Shown piece by piece: positions 55,943 to 64,000 of a DNA stretch of 64,000 nucleotides. This DNA is from Aphidius gifuensis (Eukaryota; Arthropoda; Insecta; Hymenoptera; Braconidae). The notes under the pieces are model-generated. The model searched no databases. It saw nothing but the letters and a program-made list of their open reading frames with translations, and had not been told where the DNA came from. Within the stretch, counting starts at the first letter, position 1, and each line of letters begins with the position of its first letter. Both the position numbers and the translations under genes were made by a program. The stretch covers positions 15,339,404 through 15,403,403 of the forward strand of contig NC_057788.1 in NCBI RefSeq assembly GCF_014905175.1. The letters are read 5' to 3'.

Positions 55943-56200
55943 TTATTTATTGAATATTGTGTGTATAGGCTTAGGCCAATTTTCTAATAATACAACTTGA
56001 TTATTTTCTCCAATACATTGTAATGTTAAAAACTTTTTTTTTTTATTATAAAAATAATATTCAGCATTTTTTTTCGGTAAGAAAACAGTATATTTATTAT
56101 TTATTTCGACCGATAGTCTTGCACCAGACTTTTTTGCACAGTAACTTTGAATTTTTGTCACAGCAGAGTAAACATCTTTTGTCAAATCTTTCAATAATTT
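55943..56200 (-). CDS. Short conserved-looking frame of unknown function
   Basis: About 84 codons on the minus strand with no ATG at the start (TTG), so it is a fragment. It reads KIQSYCAKKSGARLSVEINN and KYTVFLPKKNAEYYFYNKK, ending NWPKPIHTIFNK. Position next to the Polinton block suggests it may be a further virion-type gene, but no motif confirms this. Confidence 0.25.
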   Translation of the reverse strand, partial: KLLKDLTKDVYSAVTKIQSYCAKKSGARLSVEINNKYTVFLPKKNAEYYFYNKKKKFLTLQCIGENNQVVLLENWPKPIHTIFNK

Positions 56201-57345
56201 ACAATTTTTTTAAAGTCGCTTAGTCTTGGTGTTTGACAGTTTTATATTATAATCATCTTCTTTGTCTAGATAATAATAATTACATTTGAAAAAGAGGTCA
56301 CAAACTTTTTTTTAATTTTTTTCGTTTTATGAGAAAATAAACTCACATTTGTTGTATTTTCCGCCCAAAAAAAGGAGTTCCAAGCATCCATCGATCGCTG
56401 CTTTCTCGATTTTCGTAAAATAATCATTATTTTTCATAAACTTGGCGATTCTGTCCTAATAAAAATTTAACATCTCAAATAAATATTGATTCTTTAGCTA
56501 TAATTACAGCTATAGTTAAAAATCTAACGGCTAAGTAAATCGTATACATTTTTTGAAAAAATATCGATAATTCGAAAACTATTCGAGATATCGAAATTTT
56601 TATTAGGACATTTTTTTCTCTCTGACGAGTTTTATCGATCGCCATTATTAAATTTCAGAATAAATCGTTATTTTCAAAGCTGTACGATATATAACCGATA
56701 AATAGCCGTTTTTTCGATAATTGAACTTGATTTTTAACAACTTTGCGCATGCGTGGGAATTTTTTTTGTATTTTTCCCGTAATCGTGAGAAAATTTCCTA
56801 TAAGAAACAAAAAAAAAACCTGTTATTTGGGCATATGATCTTGCTTGATTTTAGTGATTTTGTCATGAAAAAAAAAATTTTTTATAATGAACCCATTGTT
56901 ATCCCATGATGAAATTTTGAAATTGAGCTAATCTGGTGCTCTACTATTCACAGTAAAAAAATCAGAATTTTAAAAAATGGCGAAATCGTAGTTTACTCTT
57001 GTGAAGGAGGTGTTTTTTGATTCTGACTCGGTGGTTAATGATGGTAAAAATAAAAAAAAAATCAGAGGTACATCTGAGTCGAGGACTAACCCAAAAAAAA
57101 TATCCGTTTTCAAATCTGAGAGGGTGAGGGAAAAAACCCTGTCAGTTGACATGGAATGCCCCATATATACAAAGGTCAATTTGAAAAATAACCCGTATGG
57201 AAAGTCAGCAAATTTTTATGCAAAATTGTATTTTAAAAATATTTATGTATGGGACGTGAAACGTGAGAGCACTTGACTGTAATTGCATATTGTTATAAAC
57301 AATTAAAAAGTTATCCATTGATCGTTGGTTTGAACCTAGCTCGAA
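56201..57345. other. AT-rich spacer with a perfect 17-bp inverted repeat
   Basis: TGTCCTAATAAAAATTT at about 56452-56468 is repeated inverted as AAATTTTTATTAGGACA at about 56596-56612. The rest is AT-rich; a Lys/Ser-rich frame at 57001-57276 has no recognisable domain. Confidence 0.4.
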
Positions 57346-57349
57346 GGAA

Positions 57350-57835
57350 TGTTTTTTTCTTATTTAATGAGACAGGACATGCGACATGAGACATGAGAGA
57401 TGAGATTTGAGATTTGAGCTATGCCGTAGGACATGGGACATGAGAAATTGCACGTCGAAATGACAAAATTAGTTTTTTTCCAGTCAAGTCTGTATTACCG
57501 ACACATGGAGATTGGGAATTCAAACCATCAAATAATATATGGGACATAAAATCTAAGTCATAAGACGTGCGGCATCGGACATGAGAAATCACACGTTAAA
57601 ATGACAAAATTTTTCCGAATCTGTATTACCAACATATGACAATTGGGAATTTACACCATCAAATGATATATTTAAATTTCCTTACCGTCTCTGCATTATC
57701 AACAACTGGGAATTCAAATAAAAAATTTCTTTACCATCTCTGTTTTACCGACCGAGTTGCGGTCCCCTGTCCCCTCGCCGATCTACCTTTTTTCGACCGC
57801 CCCTTGTCACAGAACGCCTATAGCTGCACTACTAA
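57350..57835 (-). repeat. Dispersed repeat family R, copy C
   Basis: The reverse complement begins at the GGCGTTCTGTGACA word near 57820 and contains AGATCGGCGAGGGGACAG, CTCGGTCGGTAAAACAGAGA, AATTCCCAGTTGTTGATAAT and CATGTCTCATGTCGCATGTC, matching copy A throughout. It ends near a GAGCTAGGTTCAAACC word. Confidence 0.8.
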
Positions 57836-57934
57836 TAATAGTTTATTTATATTTTTTTATAATTTTTATTGCAAGACTGTGTCAAGCCTGGGAACACAAG
57901 CCCGTGTCAAGCCTGAATCAAGCCTGATACACTA

Positions 57935-58453
57935 CACTCAGAGAAGGATAAGTTAACAGTTAACATACCAATATGTTTACAGGAAACATACAAAAGTTTA
58001 ATGTTAAGATATATATGGTAACAATAAACATAGATATCTTAACTGTTAACATACGTATCTTTACGCGGCCAAATATTTTGATGCGCCAGTCTACTTCTTG
58101 TAATCTTTTTTTTTCGACATTATATTGTGATACTATTCTAATTGTAATATAATATAATATCGTGTTGTCATAAATTTATTTAAATTTAGTTTTTTTGTAA
58201 ATTCATTCTTAATTTTACATTCAATTTTCATATTTACATACGTAAATGTCTTCAACTATCAGCCTAACCTTCAAATTGTGTCAATTATAGATATCTTAAT
58301 AGTTAACATACGCATATTAACTATTAAGATACGTATGTTCAATGTTAATATATATATCTTTGATGTAAACTTATCAGCCACCACCCATTTCAACATGGCA
58401 TATGTTAACATTAAACAGGATATGTTAACTGTTAACATATCCTTCTCTGTGTG
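57935..58453. mobile_element. MITE with CACTCAGAGAAGGATAAGTTAAC ends
   Basis: The left end CACTCAGAGAAGGATAAGTT then AACAGTTAACATA is inverted at the right (TATGTTAACTGTTAACATAT, then CCTTCTCTGTGTG). The interior holds about ten copies of GTTAACAT or its AT variants (for example CTTAACTGTTAACATACG). Outside it, two larger inverted blocks (AGCCTGGGAACACAAGCCCG and its partner at about 58490-58560) suggest it sits inside an older foldback. Confidence 0.8.
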
Positions 58454-58699
58454 TCGTCTAACACCAGAAAATACACCGTGAACACTCCAGGCTGTTCACA
58501 AGCTTGTGTTGCCAAGCTTGACACAAGCGCGAGAGCCGGGTTATCAGGCTTGCCCGTCATCACTTCCTACCTGGGCAGTCGAAAGTTCCATCAAGGATAA
58601 CACAGTCTTTTCAAGTGCTTAATATAACTTTGAATTCCTTATTCTAGCTATAAATCAATGATATTCAAATGACATTAATAAAATATGAAAGAAACTTAC

Positions 58700-58880
58700 C
58701 GTACGGTCTTGAAAAATGATTTACTGAAAAGACAATATATAATTGGATTCGCTGCTGAATTGAGAGGTGCAAGACTTTGGATGAATGTTGCCAAAGCAAT
58801 ATTTGTCTGTGTCTTTGGTATGTATCCATAAACTTGCAGTAAATCGAATGTAAAGTATGGACTCCAGCAAAGTATAAATA
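58700..58880 (-). CDS. CCAP-R: GPCR exon: TM6-TM7
   Basis: 181 bp, acceptor TTTTCAG, donor GTAAGTTTC. Reads FILCWSPYFTFDLLQVYGYI, then TQTNIALATFIQSLAPLNSA and NPIIYCLFSKSFFKTVR. It ends in phase 2; the cytoplasmic tail exon was not found downstream. Confidence 0.92.
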
Positions 58881-61800
58881 CTGAAAATAGAAAAAAAAAT
58901 TACAAAATTATCTCAATTGCTAATATGGGTTCAAAAATAAATAATAAATTCGTTAATAAAAGCACTTTATTAATGAAGCTATGATAAACTTAAGATTTTA
59001 GAATACTTGCCAAAAACAATAACAAATGTCATTTTGACTGTTTTAATTTTAGCTCTCGGTATCAGTCCTCTGGATGATGCTCTTCTGTCTCTCATTGGAC
59101 CCTGACGTAGTGCATTATTCTGAGACCATATTGTTGCAACAATAATAATATAGCAACCACTGATGATAATAGTTGGCACCAAAAATAATGTGAAGCTCAC
59201 AAGGGTCATATAAATACGCCATTTCAGAGGTGAATCTAGATCAATCCAGCATTGTTTCTTACCCTTTTTATATGTTTCAACAAAAAAAAAAAGAGAAATA
59301 CAATTATCAGTTATTTACACTCGAAAACTACTGTCGTGAAATTTTTTTATATAATTGATACAATTCCTACTTGTACAATTTTTTCTTCATAAAGAAAGAG
59401 AATTGGAATGCTCAAGATACCAGAAAGTCCCCATGCCGAAACCACAAGTACTCGTGCACGCTTCCCTAATTAATACAATACAATTAGACAGTAATTATAT
59501 TAGTACGGTTATTGAATTATGTGTATAATTTTATAAAATGAAATTTTTTTCTCAAATACGTACAACTTCCGGAGAAATTCATTGGTTTTGTTATTGCATC
59601 GTATCGATCGATTGACAATGCAACTAGCACATATGTTGAGCTGTACGTCACAAGTACTTGACTGAATTTAACAAATTTACAGGCAATATTACCAGCAACC
59701 CAGGCAACAGTAGTTCGCCAAACAATGTCTGTTAAAACTGAGATAAAACCCACAAACAAATCTAAAACATCGAAAAAATGATATTTTTCATTAATATATT
59801 AATTCATGCCAAGAGACTCTGAAAAGTTTTTCTTCAGAGTTGTTTTTGAAATTCGTCAAAAGCACGTTTGAGATTAGAAATAATTGGAATTTTTATTTAT
59901 ACGTTTTTTCCAATGTGGCAGTCATAGTATACCCAGAATTATAAATATTATCTATTCGGTATATTTTTGACGGATTATTTTGGTCCACACCCATATCAAA
60001 TTAATGGATGTCGAGGTTGACAGCGCCTTCCCACAGGAGTAAGGACTATCCATATATTTCCGTCTTTTGTTAGAAAAGTGTAATAGAAAGTCACTAATAT
60101 TAGCCCTGACCTCTAGTAGCTCAAAATGCTACATAAAAAAAGAGTAGTCATAACATACCTTCACTAGAAATGAAAATATAAATTCTAATATTACGTAGGC
60201 GAAGCCTATAGTATTAAATTCATACACGTTTTTTTTAAAATGATCATATCTTGTAAAGTAATAAAGGTAGAAGGATCGTATTAGGACCAAATTATTCGTC
60301 TATGAAAATACTAAAACCAGGGACTTACTAAAAGTAATTTTAATTGTTAGTTAATTTATTATTAACAAAAAACGATCACCGTGTAATTTTCAAAGTCAAA
60401 TAATAAGAAAACTAAGAACAAATCATGGATGCGATTTTTTGCCAGGATATTAAGAATGACGGAATTTATAATAATTAAGTTGAAAATTGTTTTTAATGTC
60501 GTTGGAAGATTGTTAATAAACAAAAAAACAAAATTGCTGTTTTTTTATGTTTTGCATAACTCTTAAAAATTTTAACTTACAAGCTTTGTTTATAGCTCAA
60601 ATTAATTGTCTTTTCGATACCGAGAGCCAGCCTCTCTTGATAAAATTTGCTCTGATCATTCGTTAATTAGATATCAGCAATTGTTTATAACAATCACTAT
60701 CAGCCTTTATGTTACAGTCGAAAAATAGTAACGAAGGAGTGATTTTAGCGATTTTTATCAAGACAGGGTGGCTCTCAGGAATTTAATATCAAATTTTTTG
60801 AGCTTAATAAAACTTTTTTATGTTAATTTGTTCAAAAGTTATCCGAAATATAAACAATTACCGATTTTTATTTTAAACATTTTTTCTTCAAAAAAGAGTT
60901 TAAAGCGCATGCGTAAAACTTTCTTTGCTGTGGTTACAATTTGCTTGATCGATAAAATAGTTATTTATATTACCATGTTATTAAAAAGAAAAAAAAAAAC
61001 TACCATGGACAAATTTTTATAAATAAAAGTAATAAACAAAATGGTTCTAAAAAAGATTTGTTTAGTTAAAAAAAAAGTAAATTGAACGATTTATTTTTTT
61101 TATATTTGTATTGATTTCTTTTTTGAACGAATCTAATAAAATTATTAATTACAAGTGGTATAACCTCAAATTTTTTTCATCTGTATTTTGATTTATGTAC
61201 ATAATTTGACAGGTGAAAAACACCGCGAAAAAAACAAAAAATATTTAATCATATAATTTAAAATTATTAATAAAAAAAAAAACTAAAATGAATTTGGAAT
61301 AATCAAGAGGAACCACACGGGCTTTCGCCGGAGTTTTGAAAATTTTCAATTTTCAATAGAACGAATCCGTTACTAAAATTTTTTTTTCATTTACAAACAA
61401 TATTGATTCACAATTATTCATTTATTGAGAAACCTAGTAGGATCTCAACATATTTTTTCCCAGCGTGAATACACTCACTTAGACGAGACAATTCCAGGTA
61501 ATTAAAGACAGGTTGCATGGTGATGTCATAATTTTTTATTTATTGAGCAACTCCTTCAATATCAATTAAAACTTTTAACTGAAAATACTTTCGATCTTAA
61601 TATAAAAATACAATCGGAAAAATACATATTCTCTTAATGCCCGATATGATATGTTACTACAACATAAACTCAAACTTAAAAATGCCACATTGTCGCCTTC
61701 TTTTCCCTTTATTAAACATGCCTATCTCTTCTTTTACTTTCTTTCGTATTCCCGTACACATACGGCTTTACACAACTGATTGGTTAGCAAATCAATGTGT

Positions 61801-63071
61801 GTCTACAGTATACAGAATAGATTGTCACGTGTTAGATTTTTTTTTTTTTTTTAACAAATAAAAAAAACTTGTTCAAAATTGTGGATTTGATATTCAACAA
61901 ATTCACTCTTGTTCTACAAATTCTTAATTTTATTGGAATAATTTCAATTCTTAAAAAAAAAGTCAAATGTTTACGATTTTCTTCAAAATAGCTCTACATA
62001 AGTTAACTATAAATATAAAATTGTTTGAAAAAGTAGGCCTTGTTATAAATACATATAGACATTATTTACGTATTATTAACCTTAATTTCATGATTTATAT
62101 CATATAAAACAAAAACTGTATGTCCGTTGTCAAGATACTAAAATCAAATAATTTTCTCACAGATATTCGTTTGTTCCTGTGAAAAAATAGAAAAAACTAA
62201 TTAAAAACACGGTCCCGAATTTCGATCAATGTATAAAAAATCAAAAACTCAGGATTTTACCCAGTCCGCTTTTTTTTTTATTTACGACTTGAAAAAAATA
62301 TTTTTTTAAACAGAAGACTCCAATTTTAATAACAGTAAATATGATTTACGTAATTTGAATTTAGCTCAATTTAAAAAATGATTGACAATCCTAGCATCCT
62401 AAGCACCTTGAAATAATGACGGATCACGTGACTGAAGTCTTGTACTCAACCATTATTTATCGATGTCCCAAATTCTAACTTAGCCCGTTATATCGAAATT
62501 TAATATTGTTTTCTGGAAATTATTCAATTGTTTATAATAACAAGTGATTATAGTTTGATCCAATCCTATCAGTGTTGTCAATAACCAAATTATCATTTCA
62601 TTGAAATATGGTATATATTGGAATGAGTATCAAGTTACTTTTTGTAAGCAATGAAAGATTTGCATCAAGTATATTATAAATCACTTTCGAAAGTATTTTC
62701 AATCATACAGTCTCTATATCGTCAAAAAAAAGCTGTTCATTTGTATCAGTCATAAAAGTAAGATAAACAAAGATTTTTTATTATGATACAAATTGATTTG
62801 TATTACTATCGAATCATTTTGCTATAAAGAATACTTGTATCAGTTAAGAGAAAAATTTTCTTAATGTTGTATTTTCGTTAAATTTTAGCAAAAGACAAAA
62901 TTTACTTGAAATTTTTTTTACGAATATACACGAACCAGCAAGTGCCAATTGCTTGATGAAAAAATCCATTCTTGATTTTCTACGTTTTCCTAATTGCAGA
63001 CCTGTGAGTACTGCTGTGTTCCCAACGACAATGACAATGAACAAAATCCATAGTACCGTGAACTGCTCAGT
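58700..63071 (-). CDS. CCAP-R: Class A GPCR, CCAP (cardioacceleratory peptide) receptor-like, multi-exon
   Basis: Five minus-strand exons encode about 286 residues of a rhodopsin-like receptor. Exons: 63071-62936 (TM1, VVGNTAVL), 59761-59564 (TM2-TM3, with SIDRYDAITKPMNFSG), 59465-59371 (TM4), 59263-59011 (ECL2 CWID, TM5, ICL3 with SRGLIPRAKIKTVKMTF), 58880-58700 (TM6 FILCWSPY, TM7 NPIIYCLF). Intron phases match at each join. The IPRAKIKTVKM loop, IDRYDAI and PLNSAANPIIYCLFS closely follow arthropod CCAP/vasopressin-like receptors; CCAP receptor is my best match but not proven. CCAP receptors act at the plasma membrane on heart rate and ecdysis. The first and last exons are missing or only tentative. 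The locus looks intact: no stops in frame. Confidence 0.85.
59011..59263 (-). CDS. CCAP-R: GPCR exon: ECL2, TM5, ICL3 (GC donor)
   Basis: 253 bp, acceptor AAAAG, donor GCAAGT instead of GT. Reads GKKQCWIDLDSPLKWRIYMT, then IIISGCYIIIVATIW and RRASSRGLIPRAKIKTVKMT. The split Val codon needs the GC donor to join the next exon in frame. Confidence 0.88.
59371..59465 (-). CDS. CCAP-R: GPCR exon: TM4
   Basis: 95 bp, acceptor AATTAG, donor GTAGGA. Reads KRARVLVVSAWGLSGILSIP then ILFLYEEKIVQ. W4.50 is present, and length and phase agree with the neighbours. Confidence 0.85.
59564..59761 (-). CDS. CCAP-R: GPCR exon: TM2-TM3 and DRY
   Basis: 198 bp, acceptor GTTTTAG, donor GTACGT. It reads DLFVGFISVLTDIVWR, NIACKFVKFSQ, TYSSTYVLVALSIDRYDAIT and KPMNFSGS. 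The DRY motif and TM3 Cys are present. Confidence 0.92.
59762..62935 (-). other. Large GPCR intron
   Basis: 3.17 kb with no competing coding frame. Holds an inverted pair (CGAGAGCCAGCCTCTCTTGA near 60621 and its partner TCAAGACAGGGTGGCTCTC near 60758) about 120 bp apart, and the word GGAGTTTTGAAAATTTTCAA near 61331 shared with 40397. Confidence 0.6.
62936..63071 (-). CDS. CCAP-R: GPCR exon: TM1
   Basis: A 136-bp exon with acceptor TTTACAG and donor GTTCGT. It reads TEQFTVLWILFIVIVVGNTA, then QLGKRRKSRMDFFIKQLALA. The last codon is completed by the next exon to LALAD (the conserved Asp of TM2), 3.17 kb away. Confidence 0.9.
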
Positions 63072-63397
63072 CTGTAAATATAAAAAACATACATGTCGTG
63101 AAGAAAAAGTAATTTTAAGACATCTTTCACCATAAAATATTTCGAGAAAAAAAAAAAAATTAAATTAAAGATAAAATTTTATTTAGTTTTTATTTTTTTC
63201 AAACTAACACACAAGAAACATACATAGTAGCTTAGCGAATTGAACAGGTCTCAGCATCGACAACAACGTCATAAGCAATGACTTTCAAATGTGTATATTG
63301 AACTTTTTTATTTTGTTGCAAATTATTTCATAATGGTAGCTATATATACTAATGGTAAAAGTATAATATGAGAGAATTTTCAAACTTATATCATTAC

Positions 63398-63480
63398 CTT
63401 GACAGACATAGGCGTCGATAACGAGTAACCCGGCTTACTTATACCGGTTATATCATATCTATAAGATAGAACCGTGTCTT
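63398..63480 (-). CDS. CCAP-R: Putative upstream exon of the GPCR (extracellular N-terminus)
   Basis: A frame ending DITGISKPGYSLSTPMSVK meets a GTAATG donor in the phase needed by the TM1 exon. An acceptor could be TTATAG or TATAAG near 63459-63481. It is short, with no start codon, so it may be chance. Confidence 0.35.
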
Positions 63481-64000
63481 ATAATTATAAACAAAAACAG
63501 TATCGGATATGAATACTATAGACAGAAAAATGAAAAAATAATTAATATAAAAAGTTTTTTCCTTTTTTTTACTCAAAGTTTTTTATCAAACGGCAATTTT
63601 GTCTAATGAAATTATTTATAATATAACTATAAAAGTGAGAAATTTTCCCCCATTCTTTATTCTTATTTCTATCATCAAATTGAGTTCCAAATGATAAGTG
63701 TTAAGACTGTTGACTATTATTGCCATACGTCATTCATTTTTGTATTTCAAGCGTTCAACTTGGCTTTATATACGATATTTAAGTAAAGAAATAAATGTAC
63801 CACATTGAAGGATTTTTTTGTTATCACTTTATAAGTCACGAGATTCACGATTGATATTTTCTAGAAAGTTAAGATAAAAATAATTTAGATTTGGACTATA
63901 CCAAAATGTTGAATGCATTGAAAATGAAAGATTCATAAAGGCACTGGAATGCCGTAAAATACTCTGGATCTATAGAGAAAACCCATAAAAGCCCAAAAAT
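63481..64000. other. AT-rich right flank, nothing recognised
   Basis: No frame, RNA gene or repeat that I can support. It may hold further upstream sequence of the receptor gene. Confidence 0.4.

Noticed and set aside
60768..61022. 84-codon plus-strand Lys/Phe-rich frame
   Set aside because: It lies inside the large receptor intron and has low-complexity AT-driven composition without a domain.

Overview
This is an AT-rich eukaryotic nuclear window, almost certainly from an insect. The one clear host gene, at the right end, is a multi-exon neuropeptide receptor of the arthropod CCAP-receptor type. The mix of Gypsy elements, MITEs and Polinton relics would suit a parasitoid hymenopteran, but that is inference. 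There are no operons, CRISPR arrays or bacterial signals. Most of the window is transposable-element debris, much of it nested.

1-20.4 kb is a stack of elements. A decayed MULE-like DDE transposase (minus, 1-2560) abuts a minus-strand Gypsy retrotransposon (about 2657-20425: gag, eight zinc knuckles, protease, partial RT). That Gypsy is interrupted three times: by a tandem tRNA-derived SINE (2936-3300), by a plus-strand Gypsy element with 214-bp LTRs and an ATAT target duplication (4203-10623), and by a 6.75-kb palindromic element (13329-20080). The last has unique terminal inverted repeats and arms built of about 193-bp tandem units of two alternating subtypes.

20.4-23.8 kb holds AT-rich tandem repeats, some carrying a tRNA T-arm/B-box. 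23.85-24.95 kb is a relic of a protein-primed DNA polymerase N-terminal region (Polinton type). 24.96-25.73 kb holds an orphan open frame, and 26.3-27.44 kb a SMYD4-like SET/TPR gene fragment. 27.4-39.4 kb is mostly LTR fragments (an inverted pair at 28.95-29.96 and 35.98-36.81 kb, and a solo LTR at 37.60-38.83 kb with TSD ATAC), MITEs and AT-rich simple sequence.

39-45.6 kb contains a hAT MITE and a foldback Tc1/mariner-like element that carries a nested hAT element, which in turn carries two hairpins. 45.85-47.29 kb is an internally deleted LINE.

47.3-55.85 kb is the most interesting block: a decayed Polinton/adintovirus-like endogenous element. It retains a DNA polymerase B C-terminal half, an associated unknown protein, a major-capsid-like gene, a glycine/alanine-rich core-like segment, a parvovirus-type phospholipase A2 gene, an FtsK/HerA-type packaging ATPase, a zinc-finger relic and the chromodomain tail of a retroviral-like integrase. 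It is broken by point lesions, a TTAA (piggyBac-like) MITE, a second MITE with a tRNA-like insert, and a mariner-like foldback.

56-58.6 kb has an inverted repeat, a dispersed repeat and a MITE. From 58.70 kb to the right end lies the minus-strand GPCR gene (five confident exons and one putative upstream exon), including one non-canonical GC-AG intron. All coordinates and junctions were read by eye; no database search was run.
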